Origin: Amphirosellinia nigrospora
Lineage: Eukaryota; Ascomycota; Sordariomycetes; Xylariales; Xylariaceae
Assembly: GCA_004123355.1 (NCBI GenBank)
Contig: SCHM01000003.1
Coordinates: forward strand, 5,227,058 to 5,291,057
Length of the DNA: 64,000 bases
Reading direction: 5' to 3'
Position 1 is the first letter of the stretch. Each line of letters opens with the position of its first letter. Below are positions 46,320 to 59,637 of the stretch, in pieces. The notes beneath the pieces were generated by a model. It did not search any database, was not told the origin of the DNA, and was given only the letters and a program-made list of their open reading frames with translations. Made by a program: the position numbers and the translations under genes.

Positions 46320-49066
46320 TTATAAATAGGTATCGTAATAGAGAAGGATGTCAGGGGGAAGATGTATTCCAAAGCCCATACTTCAGGCATAATAATTAAT
46401 ATGTGCGTTGACTTCGCTGAACAACTATAACTTTGTAACCATGAAAACCTCCGATGTTTATAACTTAATCTCAAATAAAAAGTCACTGATTGCCTTAATA
46501 GAACGTCACCTATGCTTTCTGGCCTAAGACCAAGCAATTGATCAATATTGACGCTATAGAACCAGAGGTAGTCACTATAATAGGTATTTTGTACATATAC
46601 ATGCAACATACCGCCATGTGGCCTTTCAATACTTCTCAACTCAATATGTCTTAATAATTCAAGGACTATAAGACGGTCCTTTAAATATTACTCAATGTTC
46701 ATAGATTTAGACAAGAGACTTTACCTTATTTGCCTACCTAGGTAGTATGTTTATCGCTAAACATGAATAGGCGTAAACCTACGTTATGGGTAGATAGGCA
46801 ATGTAACTTGATGGCAGGATGAGGGGAAATTGTTTCGTATCTTAAATATTGATGGATAAAAGATATCTTGCTAAATGTCTTTTGTTGTTAGTTGGGAACT
46901 GCAACAAGGATGACGTGCTGCCGCGAGTTTTCCCTACCTACCTATGTAATGAAAGAAGTTCGAAGAGTAATTCATATTGCTCTCTCTGTTGCGACTTATA
47001 TTAGCAGGAAACGTCTCATACACAGAGTATGGAGCATTTGCAACTAGTTAAGGTCTATTCGATTTTAGCATTACTAACGTGCCAAAACTGTTCACTCTCC
47101 ACACAAATGCAACATCCTTCGAAAACCTTGTGTCCAAAATTATGCCAATGGGCCACTAATCATACAATGGCCGATACCACCAGTCTGTAATTATTGGGGG
47201 ATCAGTTCGACCGCCTCTTTTCAATATTTATGACCATACCTCTAACATAAACTTAGGTCACACTGTCGGAGTTATCTGTTACACAAGCGATCCCAATAGG
47301 GGAAAGATGCGCCACTTCGTCTTTGATAACCTTCAATGGAGGACAGGAATAGAGAAACGATGAGATTTATTCCAATATGCCAACAGCGCTAGGTACCCCC
47401 AAAAGACGGGTAGGATGCGAACTCTTTCACTGATTCCCAAAGCCATGGCGACTAACGGTAATAGTATTGATATATGCAATCATCGATGCTGGATTGACGG
47501 TTCGTAAGATCCCATGCTGTTGACATGATCTTCGTTAATCGGACCGAAGCTGGGAGTGAAATATAATTTATACCATTTGAATAGCCTTGTAGCCTGACTT
47601 TCACATGTTGTGTGCGTTAACTAACTTGTGATATTCCGGGTACCTTACTAAATCCCATCGCTCATTGAAACCCCGTCATGAGTACTGTCAGGTAGCTAAT
47701 GCTCACCAAACCAATCCTTGTGAAGGTGTTGAGTATCGACCAATTATAGGAATTGAATTAGTGTTGTGCAAAGGGTTTGTGTTGAAGGACTTGAAATAGG
47801 GGTTCGTATCCGGCTCATAATTTTCTTGGGTCCAAAGTGACTCTGAATTTCTCCTTTTCCTGCAATGCAACCTCGCCTTTTGCCATCAATTCATAATCCG
47901 TCCCCGAGGCTTACAATCTACCCTCTTTTGGTTGGGATTTATATTGTAGGGTTTCTTTGTCGAGATGTATTCTCGTGATCTGTCGTAGCCAAAAGCCCCT
48001 CTCCCTCGGGGTGGGATCGCCGTTCTAGGAATCTGTGACTCTGTGTCACGATCCTCGCAAGGGTAGGGTGTAAACATCTGTTGTTGCACAGAGGACCAGT
48101 GAAGTCATCTCCGTGGGCTCTACGTGACTATCTGGCTATATACGAGGAGTCTCTTTGTCTGACTGGTCTCTGATCCCTGTTCCTGGCACTCTGTATCTCT
48201 ATATTTTATCCATATAATATGTGTGCTCTCTATCTAGAAATTCAGTTCTAAATTCAAGGACAAACTTTCTAGAAAAGCCAGGGAGTCATCCAGGTTCTAG
48301 TTGAGCCGATTCTTGGAGGGATCTCTCTAGTTCTACTTATCATAGTCTCATTTATCACATATGCAAGATGACAACTAATTGGTTACCGACAACGTTTATG
48401 TATTGAAGTAGGGCGAGTGAGGTGTATGGGAAAATTAGGCACAGGGAAGCAGGAAGGGCAAATTAACAAGGGGGAGAGATCAGGTAAAACCACCAAAATT
48501 CGCTCTGTATCTTACCTTTGTATTTAACAACACACACTGCGGAGATTTTAAAATTTTGGACTTTTATTAATATATTGCGTTCCTTTCGATTAACAGATTC
48601 CCCTTATTTCTACGTGACTGCGACTTGAATTGGATGAGTAATTCCCAGATTACCTCCTTTCCCTGGGAGCCAGTCACCCTGAGCCAATTCAGTATCAGGC
48701 ACAGAGTAGGCCAGCTCTATGTAGAACGAATCATGATAAAGTCTTTGGGGTAATTTAGGATGAGACATACATAATTTACATGGATCTCTGTGCCATTACG
48801 AAATATATTAGCTGCCACTAATTATCCCCCCTCTACTCCTAATTCTAACTTCATAATGCAGTTCTGAATGGTTTTATCTGCTTCGACTTAGGGTCTATAA
48901 ATCTATCTAAAGAAAATATAAAACAAGAAAGATCTCTAGCAAAGATTCATTCGTGTTACAGGGGGTGTTACAAATGGCACCCGTTCTTGCTTATGTGAGG
49001 GTCAAACACCAAACATCGCCAAGAAATAAAAGTGCCAAGTTATAGTACATATTGCTAACGCGCGGC
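46320..49066. other. Gene desert
   Basis: About 2.7 kb without a credible ORF (longest frame 67 codons). AT-rich between about 46400 and 47000. The second half has LTR-like features described separately. No tRNA or other RNA gene was recognised. Confidence 0.5.
48044..48972. mobile_element. Possible LTR-retrotransposon debris
   Basis: The interval starts with TGTCACGATCCTCGC and ends with GGGGGTGTTACA, i.e. TG...CA-type ends. It holds TATA-like sequence around 48130-48150, a TGGTTACC primer-binding-like site near 48380 and a purine tract (aagggggagaga) near 48470. No coding part and no matching target-site duplication was found. It would be an old, fragmentary element or solo-LTR cluster of undetermined family; boundaries are guesses. 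Confidence 0.25.
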
Positions 49067-50480
49067 CTATTTGCCTTTTAAGTATTCTGACTTCACTGTC
49101 AAGTTATGTGTGACAACGATATTGTTCGAATTCTCGTCGAATAACTTGGTCGATTGTGGCGACTCTGTTCCCTCAACGATGCGTTCGTCACTGGCCCAAG
49201 CGGTGCCAACATAATTTGAGATTGGAGCCACTCTTCTTTCATTGATATTGTCCATACTGCTTAGAGGGTGGCTTTGTCCCCTAGCTGGATAGGATTTGCC
49301 GGATCTGGAGAATATACCACTTAAACCTATCTTGCAAGCCCATGTTCGGAAGAGTGGTTGAGAGGCAGGAAGGTTTCCGATAATGGCGGCGACGAAGGTC
49401 TCCGTACTGCCCACTGGCTTCCTGTTAAAGCCCCTTCTTGGCCTGCCTGTTGATCAAAGATAAGTCAGAACTTGTGCTTTGCGGTAAGGGGCAAGCATAT
49501 TGCAACGTACAGTCAAGATAACAATTCCCCGGATGAGGCCTGCGACGACAACAAATAAAGAACCGCCAAACAGCCCGACGAGTATGACCTTCTTCCTTAG
49601 CGGTATTTGGACCCCCCAGAGAAGCTGAAGTCAATTAGCCGTGAATAATCAGTCAGGGAATGAAGCATGCTCACAGACAGAGGAATCGATACTAGGTAAA
49701 GATCGGTACCGACATCCGAAATCAGGACCGTCAGTACATAGAATGGCGAGTTCGTTGGTCGGCACAATGCTATGCGTCGGTTAGTTGTCTCTGTTCTGGA
49801 GAATTCCTCACTATGGGCAGGACATACGACCAGGTCAGGGCTGATCTGCCAAAAACGATGCATTGGTTGACAGCTCAGTATATAGACCAAGAGCGACAAA
49901 AAGGTACGTGAAAGCGAGCAGGGCATATGCGATATAAACACGTGTCTGTAAATGGCGAAGGCCTGTCCTGTTGTCCGATATCTATATTAGTCGTGCTGTC
50001 TTATTAGATCTCGTTTCGTAGGGACGCGACTAGGTCGCCCGGGACTCACGTTAAGCGGCTGAAGAAAACAGCGAAGGATAACTTGACGATCCATAAGTTG
50101 AAGGCATAAACCGACCAGCCTGCTACTTGAATTTTAGATCCCGATTGGCGGTTGTAATATTCTACTGAGTCTGGAGAGATCGAGGCACGCTCGGCATCGG
50201 TTATATAACTGTTCGTCAAGCCTTGAAAGAGGGCGCCGACCGTATAGGCCAAGGCGACATCAGCTGCGAAGCCAAACTACAAGCCAGAACATGTATTAGA
50301 TGTGCCGCAACGCGATAAGAACTGTCATAGACTGGAACGACTCACAATAAACACCACCATCAGATAGTCGTCCAACTGAAATTCCCGAAACCCAACTTTA
50401 CTCCATCGCGCATAAAGCCGCAGGAGAACGAAGGCTGTCCCTATCGACAACAACACCCAGGGCTCCACTTCCACAGCCAT
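49067..50480 (-). CDS. PTH11-type seven-helix membrane protein (fungal rhodopsin-like domain)
   Basis: ATG 50480 (MAVEVEPWVLLSIGTAFVLLRLYARW). Six exons (50346-50480, 50050-50276, 49828-49967, 49675-49769, 49511-49624 and 49067-49446) are joined by GTGAGT/GTATGT/GTACGT introns; about 363 aa. Family features: the FQLDDYLM motif after helix 1, WSVYAFNLWIVKLSFAVFFSRLT, GLRHLQTRVYIAYALLAFTYLF, SCQPMHRFWQISPD, LCRPTNSPFYVLTVLISDVGTDLYLVSIPL, and a last helix RKKVILVGLFGGSLFVVVAG followed by ETFVAAIIGNLP. These proteins sit in the plasma membrane; the founding member Pth11 is needed for surface sensing in a rice pathogen. Ligand unknown. Frame breaks near 49890 and at 49402 (C/G-run). Confidence 0.82.
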
Positions 50481-51285
50481 TATGCACGAAGGGTCTGAGG
50501 ATTCCCTCACCAGACACTGCGCTAAGTTAATGGATCTAATAAAATGGAAACGGTAGTTAGAAGAAGATTGGGTTAGGTGATTATGTCAGAGCTCGATGGC
50601 GGAGCCGACGACGAGATATATATGGGAAGCCGTTGGCTACCATTCTCCCAATCTCTCCGAACTGCGAACGAGCTGCAAGGGGTTGCTACACCTAGCCCAG
50701 CAATAAGTTGATGATCTTCGCGGTCAGATCATCAATCCACCGTGCATCCTGTAACGGTATGCAGGTGAAGTTACAGCGGAGACGGCGATGTAACACCGTG
50801 TCTAGCAGTGGGTCGTGTTATAATGCACCACACAGACTTATACGTAAACATTTTCAAAAGTCTCTCACCAACTTTCTGAAGCTAATTATCCTGGAGCTCA
50901 TGTCGGACCTTCGGAAACTTGAGTCAAGGGCCCTGGGCTTGAGGATGATGATAGACACCCATTGTTGCGCACAGATCTTCAAATCCCTTCATAGAACTAA
51001 TCTGGCGATATACACCGACATATATAGGACTCTCTTCGCGCCCCTTGACTCGTGCTTCGTAACAGCCTGGTATAAAACTTTTGCTTACAAGTACCGATGC
51101 AACCTGCAGGGGCTTAGGACATATTTTGAATAACCATGTAAGCATGTAACCCCTCTCCGAGGTTGCAGCATGATAATCCACCGACCTGATAGTGCTTATA
51201 TCTTGCTTGGGCCCCGTGTCTAGAAGAATCTTCAAATCTTAGACCACCAGCGACATTCGATTCTTCTCTTTTTTGGGCTTTATAC
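50481..51285. other. Divergent intergenic, no gene recognised
   Basis: Between the PTH11-like gene and the GMC oxidoreductase. A 141-codon plus frame at 50708-51133 and minus frames at 50924-51296 overlap on both strands and show no motif, so none is called. It probably contains the two promoters. Confidence 0.4.
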
Positions 51286-53109
51286 ATGACTACCATGGCA
51301 TTAAAGACATTCGATTTTGTGGTTGTTGGAGGTAGGTTTAGCTGACAGACTCGCCTGCAACCTTGGGCTAGAGTTCACCCCTGCGTTAACAGCTCTCTTC
51401 AACTAATGATGAGCTTCATTTCAAAAAACTTACAATGCTAATAATAAATAGGTGGCCCTGCTGGCTGTGCCGCGGCTGTAACCCTTGCAAAATCGTCAAA
51501 GAAGCCGTCCGTCCTACTGCTTGAGGCTGGGAGCGATAACGCAGACCGCAACCTCCGCGTCAGCGGACAGCGTTTCACGACCTTTATGAACCCCGATGTT
51601 AATTGGGGATACAAGACAACACCACAGACCAACTGCGGAGGCCGAGAGCTCGATTACTCCCGTGGTCTTGGCCTTGGCGGATCGACTGCCATCAACTTTG
51701 GAGTTTATAGCTTCGGCGCAAAGGACGACTACAAGGAGTGGGCTCGTATTGTCGGTGACGACTCGTTCGGCTGGGATTGTATGCATCGACGTTTCAAAAG
51801 CCTCGAGTCCTTCGACCCCGCGTTACCTGCCGGTGTCAGTGCCAAGTATGCCGCGCCTAAAGCATCAGATCACGGCTCTTCGGGTCCATTGAAGGTTGGG
51901 TATGCTAGCGAGTTCGAGGACGATTTCCCTCATATGCTTGATACCTTTGAAAAGGCTGGTTGGCCCCTGAATCCCGATCACAACTCTGGCAACCCTATCG
52001 GCATGGCAACTGTGATTAATTCGGCCCAGGGCGGCTTACGCTCTACTGCGAACGATCTCTTGAACCCTAAGCCGGAGAACTTAACAATTTTGACAAAAGC
52101 ACCCGTCCAGCGGCTCATTGTAAATGGATCCAAAGTTGTCGGTGTCGAGGCGAATGAAACTCGCTACTTCGCATCGAAAGAAGTCGTTCTCTCGGCGGGA
52201 TCGCTGAACTCGCCTAGTATTCTGATGCACTCCGGCATTGGACCTGCCAAGCAGCTGAAAGAGTTCAATATCCCGGTGATTCGCGACATTCCGACAGTCG
52301 GTCAAAATTTACGAGATCACATGTTCGTCCCCTTAGTTTACCAGCGTACGGAGACAAGCACCTCGCGTGCTTCGTTCTACGGTAATGCCCAAGCTATGGA
52401 GGATGCTCTCAAACAGTGGAAGAAAGATGGCACTGGGGATTGGTCGAAATATTCATCTGAACTGGGTATCGGTTGGAAGAAGCTTGAGGACCTGGAGTCT
52501 TCGCTGGAATTCAAGAGCCTACCTCAAGACGAGCAGAACTTTTTGCTTAAAGAAACAATCCCCCATTATGAGGTCATCACTCATTTCCCTATTCACTATT
52601 TCATCCCAGATATCACAGCACAGACGCACTATTCATGCTTTCTGGTGTTCTACTACAACGCGCAAAGCCGTGGGGAGGTAACGCTGCGGTCTTCTGACCC
52701 GAGCGTGCCACTGAAGTTCAATCCTAGATTCCTGGGCACGGCATTCGATCGCCATGTTGCTATCAGGGCATTGCGTGAGGTCATGGAGCTCACAAAGACC
52801 GAAGCCTACGCAAAAGATACCGTGGCAAGCCTGGCGGTCCCAAAGTCGGAGTCCGATGAGGACTTGCTTAGTTACTGGGAGCAATACATCGGTTCTAGTT
52901 GGCATATGACCGGCACGCTCAAGATGGGTAAGTCTGGAGACGCAGACGCCGTGGTGGATAGCGAGTTCAAGCTCATGGGGTTCGAGGGCCTTCGTATTGC
53001 TGATATGAGCGTCGTCCCCATTCTGCCAAGCTGCCATGTTCAAGCTGTAGCCTACATCACCGGTATGACTTGCGCAGAGAAACTGATCCAGGATTATCAG
53101 CTCTCGTAG
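51286..53109 (+). CDS. GMC oxidoreductase (glucose-methanol-choline family)
   Basis: ATG 51286 (MTTMALKTFDFVVVGG; a second in-frame ATG at 51295). Intron 51332-51451 splits the FAD-binding glycine motif, giving VVVGGGPAGCAAA and LLLEAGSDN. Exon 2, 51452-53109, carries the GMC signature 1 region (GRELDYSRGLGLGGSTAIN), signature 2 (VVLSAGSLNSPSILMHSGIGP), and the catalytic HMTGTLKMG and SCHVQAVAYITGMTCAEKLI with the two conserved active-site positions. About 567 aa, normal for the family. No signal peptide is evident, so intracellular action is likely. Members oxidise alcohols or sugars (aryl-alcohol oxidase, choline dehydrogenase, VBS-like); the substrate cannot be told. Reads without a frame break. 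Confidence 0.92.
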
Positions 53110-53582
53110 TTGGTTTACGTGATATGAAATAGGATATAGGGGCTCGCAGGGGTCGGCTACATACGGCTAGTTTGACGTTGGAAATCAAAACGTGGCAGCC
53201 GAGAATCCGACCTGGTCGGGGGCCTGGTCGGGATCAAGGGACCATCATAAACTTACTAAATCGGGTTAATGAGCTACCCTTGTTTACTCCAACGGAACTA
53301 TCCGCTATTGGCCTACATTGGTATCCACCAGTCGATCCGGCTACCTGGGCTGAACTACACTAGGGTGTTCTGTGGCGAATAAGCGTTCGAGGCTGTGGCT
53401 TCGATACCTGTTGCGTTGACACCGCGAAGCCAGCAGCGATGGGCGGCGCTCATTGGTATAGGGGGGTAAGATAGGTGAGACAGCCTTAGTTCACTTTGAT
53501 TGCTGTCTTTTGGTGTCTCGCCACCTGTTTAGTATCCAAACTTATATACATCTACAAACAACTCACCCTGTGATATCAATCA
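53110..53582. other. Intergenic
   Basis: 3' flank of the GMC gene and promoter of the next. A short frame (53172-53363) ends in LFTPTELSAIGLHWYPPVDPATWAEL, which resembles a protein segment but has no start context or continuation. Not called. Confidence 0.4.
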
Positions 53583-54520
53583 ATGATGGCCGAGATGAAA
53601 ACTCCAGCTCCGCAACCGGATCCGCGTCTAAAGGGAGCGACGTCAAAATATGATCGCAATGACGTCGTAGCCCAGATTGAAGCCTTCTACGCCTTTCTAC
53701 CCCATATTCCTGCGGCCGCCGTGCATAAGGCGCCTGCCGGGGGTGGCCATCCATCACGTCAGAGACAAAGGGTCTAGGTAATAAAACGCCCGAGGTCGTA
53801 GAGCTGCTACGCCGGCTGCCGTACATTGACGCACCCGTCAACGGGCACCCGTGGATTGCGCCCGAGGCTTTCCCTTGCGATTATCGCGTCCTGGCGCGCC
53901 AGGACCTCACCCCGCGCGAGATCCCCGGCTGGATTATCAACGTGCGGCACGACGCGGGGTTTGTTCACAACCGAGACGGCGAGCAGGGAGGTCAGGGGAG
54001 AGAGAGACATGGCCGCCGTGGGTGGTACAGCTGACGACGGGCACCGACCGTGAGGGTCAGTGTCTCATGCTAGACACGACCGATGGTACCGTGACAATGT
54101 ACTGTGTTTGCGGATGCCTGTATGAGCCCACGTACCCGAGTCATGACCCGCGCGCGTGGCGTGACCGGATGTGCGATTTTGAGACACGTACACTGGCCGA
54201 TCAGCTTGAGGAGTGGCGGGGTGAGTACCGAAACATGTTCTTGTTGGGGTTGCCGGACGTGGATAGCGGCGACTACCCAAGTTTATACTTTCGATGGGAA
54301 AGCGATGGCCCGGGAAGCTATCAGTGGCAAGAGACCGAGGTGAGTTGACGAGACTTTTATTCCGGGCCTGGTCAGCATGCGCTGTTTTCTTGGCTTCATG
54401 ACTAATATTATGTTTTCTCAGGAGCTAAGACAAATCTACCGTGAAAATGGTTGGCCGGATAACTATGAACGAAAGGCCTGTCATGAAGCGCTGCAAAGAT
54501 GGTGGCGTGGCGAGAAATAA
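53583..54520 (+). CDS. Fungal protein of unknown function, two exons
   Basis: ATG 53583 (MMAEMKTPAPQPDPRLKGATS). Exon 1 is 53583-54339, the intron 54340-54421 and exon 2 54422-54520; about 285 aa. It continues DRNDVVAQIEAFYAFLPHIPAAAVHKAPAGGWPS, LLRRLPYIDAPVNGHPWIAPE, WVVQLTTGTDREGQCLMLDT, LADQLEEWRGEYRNMFLLGLPD, and ends ELRQIYRENGWPDNYERKACH. The plan (N-terminal helices, then an aromatic-rich beta domain and a short helical tail) is like uncharacterised fungal proteins I have seen, but I cannot name a domain. Frame changes lie at the G-run 53739-53743 and near 53998. Convergent with the chitinase gene, 197 bp apart. Confidence 0.7.
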
Positions 54521-54717
54521 AACAGATCGCTATGTCCAATAGCAAATCACGACGCACATGCATTTAAAAAAGAAAAATCTTTTCTCATCTACGTATGCAA
54601 GTGACTATATTTGTTTCTCTAAACCCTCAATCATGAATTGCTCAGTTCATTGTTGCTTACCCATCAGAGAACACTTCACCAACTACCTCATACGTCTTGT
54701 CTGTAGTTTAGGCACTA

Positions 54718-57700
54718 TTAACTACCCGTTTCGGTTGGGAATTCAGGCCCCACGAAGTCAGAACCGGGCTGACTCGGAGGTTTATGATCTGACCCTGGCA
54801 TCACTCCTACGTCCGCAGTGGCAACGGCCTCGACTTCTACAGGGGCGGTTGGCGAGGCCCTCTCCTTGATCGTTTCCACGATGGCTTTCAGAGCCTCGAG
54901 TTCCCGCGAACATGTCTCGTCAGCACAGTCATCGAAACCGAACTCGGCCCGCAGCTCGACCGGTGAGGCCTCGCGCGTCGAGTTCGTGTCGACGATCACC
55001 AACTTGTCGAAGGCCTCTAACCAGTCACGCTTCTTGCTCCCAGGCCTTGCCCAGCCAGCCGTGAGCTGTTGCTCTGCGGGGTGAGCTGCAAACCATTGGT
55101 CTTCATTAAGTAAGGCGAAGCCAGGGTGGGGGACGCCGTTGATCGTCGGCTGGCACCCGTTATCTATCAGACCATCATCCGGCAGGTTTTGGAGACCCTG
55201 AAAATCTAACGTGTAACGCCGGCGCTTGTATACGGCACGCACCTGGTGGACGACCGTATCGACTGCCCGACGTCCAGGACCTCGTGTGATTCTAGTATGG
55301 TCGTCGACAAGATCATAATCCGGAACACGCGGGCAGGCGTTGAAGAGATTCCCCGCGTTATGGTTGTCTTTAGACTGGAGAAGCCGAATCCTTTGGCCTC
55401 GGTCGGGTTGAGGACGCGCTGCTAGGGCTGCTACCTTGGAAGGGATCGCGTTCCAGCCATCGTTAAAGTCACAAATGGCAGCTGGTGGATATTCGTCTGG
55501 AGAGCATCTGTCCTCTGGAATGAACTGCTGGAAGCGAGCTAGATCTCGCTGGCGAGTCCAGTCCATGCTTATTGGGCGGCCCTTCACACGCGGCGGATAA
55601 TATGAGCATGTGAGAGTGCTGTAGCCTGGATTATGTTGAATTATAGAATGATAATTAAGGCACGCCTGAGGATGAGAATTAACAATATTCGGATTACCAT
55701 CACACAAGATTCGTAAGGGGGCCTGCTGGAAGTTATCATCAATTCGGGTGATCTCTGTCGTGTGAACTCTATTATCAGATTCACAATCTGCTCTCTTTCC
55801 GTTCCTAGGACAGGTACTGCTGCTTGTCTTGGCAGGAGTCTGTGGCGTTTTATTAGTTAGCGACTTCGGCATTTTCTCAAAAATAAAGCCACAAAACATG
55901 TTGCAGAAGAACATAGTAAATAATTAAGGCCACAACCTACGTGGCTCGATTCTGGAGGTCGAGTTTCTCGAGTTGCCGTGGGCTTATCAAGACTAAGAGT
56001 ATGCTTTTTCCCGAAGACTTTAAAGACGGCATTCCCTTCTTTCTCGACCCCCTTTACGCATAGTTGGATCAGAGCTGGGGTGGCGGCAATCTCGGCGAGA
56101 TCAGCAATTTCGCCTAAAACGACACAGTGGCTGTCATTAGCTCAACTGTTCTTTTGACTTGGGGTTATGAAGAATGAATAGTACCGATGATAGGTATAGC
56201 AGCCTCGATGAGCTCCAGGGGTGCGAGCAGGGCTGGCACCGCAAGGCGACAAAAAGCCTTCGCGGCTATATCCAGCGCAGCTTGTTCTGCGGCAGCCTCA
56301 GCGGTGTCTTTAGCGGCGTCTACTGCCTGGTCTTTCAAATCGCTAGCTGATGGTGACGGCTTGAAACCCTTACAGCAATAGCTTTGTATACCTCCGGTGC
56401 ACGTACGATCGCCGGTTTTATCGTGACTGTTAGTATTTTGTACGACTTCCGTCTCTCCATCATCACAGCCTCCCATACAAGAAAGACCGACACCACGGTA
56501 CCCGCGCCATTGGCAAGTTCCCATGCGTGTACCATCAGAACAGCAGAGAGAGTGATACTCGTTCGCTTTACATCGATCATTAGTGGATAATTTGCCAGGT
56601 TGCCCGTTCACTAAGCCGTGTGATGTCAGTATCTCTGAAACACAGGTCATCCGATTTTAAGTGCTAGTGAGTCAAACAACGTACTCTGTGCGGCCTTGTT
56701 CGTTCCCTTCTTACAACTTTGGCCGCAATCTGTTACATAGCACGTAACACCAGCGGCGATGTCATCGCTCCTCTGTTTCGCATCATCTTGGTCTTCCGTT
56801 GTTACTCCCAGTGCTGGAGCTAGGCCATTGTCGGATTTTTGATCAACTTGATCCATAGCCCAGACCTAAAACATAGTGTTAGCTTGTCTTTCATGTATCT
56901 CCAACTAAGCCCCTGAAGTAGTCTTCGTGAGTGAGCTATTACCATTGTGCCACCAAGACAGCGAGAATTGGCAAACTTCCGCTTTTGATCGAATGTATCA
57001 TCGTCATCGTAGGATATCCACTGGTCGCTATCCCAAGTAATCCATTTCACGCCAGCTGTCTTGTCCCATACTGGGTTCACATTCTTAGATGATATGATGT
57101 CCTTGATCTCTTGTAAGGTGAGGATCCCACTGGCGTCAGAACATGGTCCTGTTTGGAGTTGTTAGTTAGACACCTGTTAGTTTGGTAAAGATAGTTTGTC
57201 TCTAAAAATAATATTCTCGACACTTTCCATATCTTACGCTCTTCACCGAAACAACTGAGAAGGGGAAGACGCTACTTACCAGCATTAGCCCCACCTGAAA
57301 ACTCGCAGACGCCATTTGGAGTGTTGCAAGAGGGATTGGAGAGCGTAAAGCTTCTTCCATACTGCACCCGAAGTGTTAGCTAATAGATCTCTTCCTAGTG
57401 ATGGTGAGCTAAGACATCCATACCCAACCAAGTCCAAGTACAACTTTTGCTGGAGGAACACCAGATCGCCATAAAAGGTCAAGGCCCATGTCGATCTCGG
57501 TAATGTTAGTATGTGGCGCGATATGCGGACCCAAGGCTTTTGACTGGGCATCCCACACGCCGTGGACTAATTCACTATTAGTTTCGTGCCATGTCAGTAC
57601 AATAGATTTGTATCTCTACTTACGGTCATATGTCATGAAATTAAACCAGTCAACATTGGACTGGATAGCCGCCAAGTCGAAATGCTGTAGATACCAATAT

Positions 57701-58938
57701 GACGTTGGGAGGGTCAGGGATATGCCATAGCGATTACCTATATTGTATCATAAGTAAATTAGCAACTCTTATAAGTACGAGATATTTAGATAACAATGCA
57801 ATAGCGACTGGCAAAAGAGAAAACTTACCAAAGGCAGATCTAAGCTCTTTGACCAAGCTAACATAATTCGCTTTATCAGCAGTAACTCCACCGCGGTCAT
57901 CGGCTTGAGGGTATTCCCAATCTAGGTCAACGCCGTCAAATCCATAATGTTCTATAAAGCTTATCAGCCCGTTGATGAACATTTTACGGTTTCCCGCAGA
58001 ACTTGTCATATCGCTAAACGCAGAACGGGTAGGACCTGGGTCAGTAAATGACCAACCCCTACTGAGACCCAGGTCTCAAGTCCGCTGTGTTTGTCTTTGA
58101 GTGCCGTGAACCGTCCCAACAAAGTGCCGCTATTGCCGTCCATGGGTGCAATCTGGAATGAGACAGGGTCGAAGAAGGCAAAGGCGAAATTCACGTGCGT
58201 GAATCCGTTCAAGTTCAGATCTTCTGGAGAGACAGCCTGGCATTTGCGAGTATTAGACCACGACTCATAGTAACCTACAGTTCTTTTGGCTATCGAGTTG
58301 CCGCTGCATGAGGGCCTCTTGACATCGCCACAACCGCCAAACCCTTTTTGACAACCAGTGCCACAGAAGTCAGATGTAGAGCCACAAAATCTAGACGAGC
58401 TTGGGGTTAGAAATCCTTGTTCTGAGCTGTCGAACAATTGGTCTACATGTATTCCATTATTAAATGTAAACTCACCCAAATTTAGAGCAGCACACATTCA
58501 AGGGACAATTCTGTTGGTCTGGTTTGCCATACTCGCCGCACTCGGCCTTGGCGTCGCAATTGGACGTGCAATTTCCTGGAGATATGAAATTAGCGGTGCC
58601 CCAAAAGTTTATATCTTCTTTCTTGACTACCCAAAGATTTGAATATTACATCTAGGGCAGATGCCTTGCCAAGAGAGAAGGTTTTACTACTCACCAGCGC
58701 CGCATTCACCGGGAGAATATCCACAGAGGTTGTTGCTCTTTCCACCACAGCAAGCAGCATTCTCACAGGGTGTATCTGAGTTGCAAGTGCCTATAGGAAG
58801 TGCACGACTATCAATGAGAGCGGGCGAGAGTAAATTAGGCACTTCGTAATGATTTGACCTGATATGAACGGCCTCGACGTCTTTGTACGGGAACGAAATG
58901 ACTCGGGCCACCTGAAGAAGGACCAGAACAAATAACAT
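54718..58938 (-). CDS. Subgroup C GH18 chitinase with chitin-binding (CBM18) modules
   Basis: ATG 58938 with a secretion signal (MLFVLVLLQVARVISF). Eleven exons: 58695-58938, 58476-58575, 57829-58390, 57624-57737, 57424-57566, 57280-57361, 56943-57148, 56685-56865, 56185-56634, 55941-56114 and 54718-55839; about 1125 aa. Cys-rich hevein-type binding modules (CENAACCGGKSNNLCGYSPGEC, CCSKFGFCGSTSDFCGTGC) precede a GH18 barrel. The catalytic motif is FDGVDLDWEYP (DxxDxDxE); VGYYESWSN, FNFMTYD and MVWAMDQ complete the barrel. A second Cys-rich segment and the long C-terminal region of the subgroup (GKKHTLSLDKPTATRE, GRRAVDTVVHQVRAVYKRR, LQNLPDDGLIDNGCQP) follow. It should hydrolyse chitin outside the cell. 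One G-run (58056-58059) is a base short. Confidence 0.92.
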
Positions 58939-59637
58939 TTTGAAAACTGATAAGCTTCTTAGATTTGAGAGAATATCTTGATTTCCGGGGAATCCAGGAG
59001 CATGCTATCTTTTCATCTTCTGAGGCTCCCCCCCGATCCCACTCTGGGCTGACCTCAGTGGTTGCTACACCGGGAACTTCCGGCTTATTCTAGACCTTGA
59101 CGAGCTCCTCTTCATCATGTCTAGGACATCAGCTGACAATTAGCCGAAGTAGGTTTCAGATCAATTGATTTCTATCGTGATAATTGCGCGGGGTTGGAGG
59201 ATCAACAGTTAGCTATGTTAGGAAGGTAGCGTCCTAGGGTAACTATAAGGCTGTCAAACAAATCATAAGATACACTAATCAGATCGGTGGTGGTGGTTGC
59301 CATGATTATTGTATTATTAGACTTGCAAAAACCTGCATGATGTGGCGTCAAAAGAGAGCGCCGAGGCTACGGTGGCTTACCATCTTGTGATCACAAGCTT
59401 CACACCATGTCAGCATGGGCTTGTCTGAGTCAAGCTTTTCCCCATATTCGGCCTTACTTAGGCACACCCATCAATGCTACGGCCGATAGCCTTGGCATAG
59501 TTTGCATCGGAAGTTGTAAGTTGCCTTGAGCCTCCAACAAATATGTCTTCGCAGATAGCCTGCTCTCCCCCGTCTCAAAATCATCGACCAATTCACTACA
59601 ACTACAGGTCTACGAACCCCAGGGCTCTTTTACAAAC
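58939..59637. promoter_or_regulatory. Shared divergent promoter region, chitinase and LysM gene
   Basis: The 699 bp between the two start codons has no ORF. Joint control from this region is the simplest reading of the head-to-head arrangement. I cannot name binding sites with confidence. Confidence 0.5.

Noticed and set aside
47790-47830. ggttcgtatcc word resembling a tRNA T-loop
   Set aside because: No acceptor stem, anticodon arm or D-loop could be matched around it.
50708-51296. Plus- and minus-strand ORFs upstream of the GMC gene
   Set aside because: They overlap each other and have no motif; the interval is better explained as divergent promoters.
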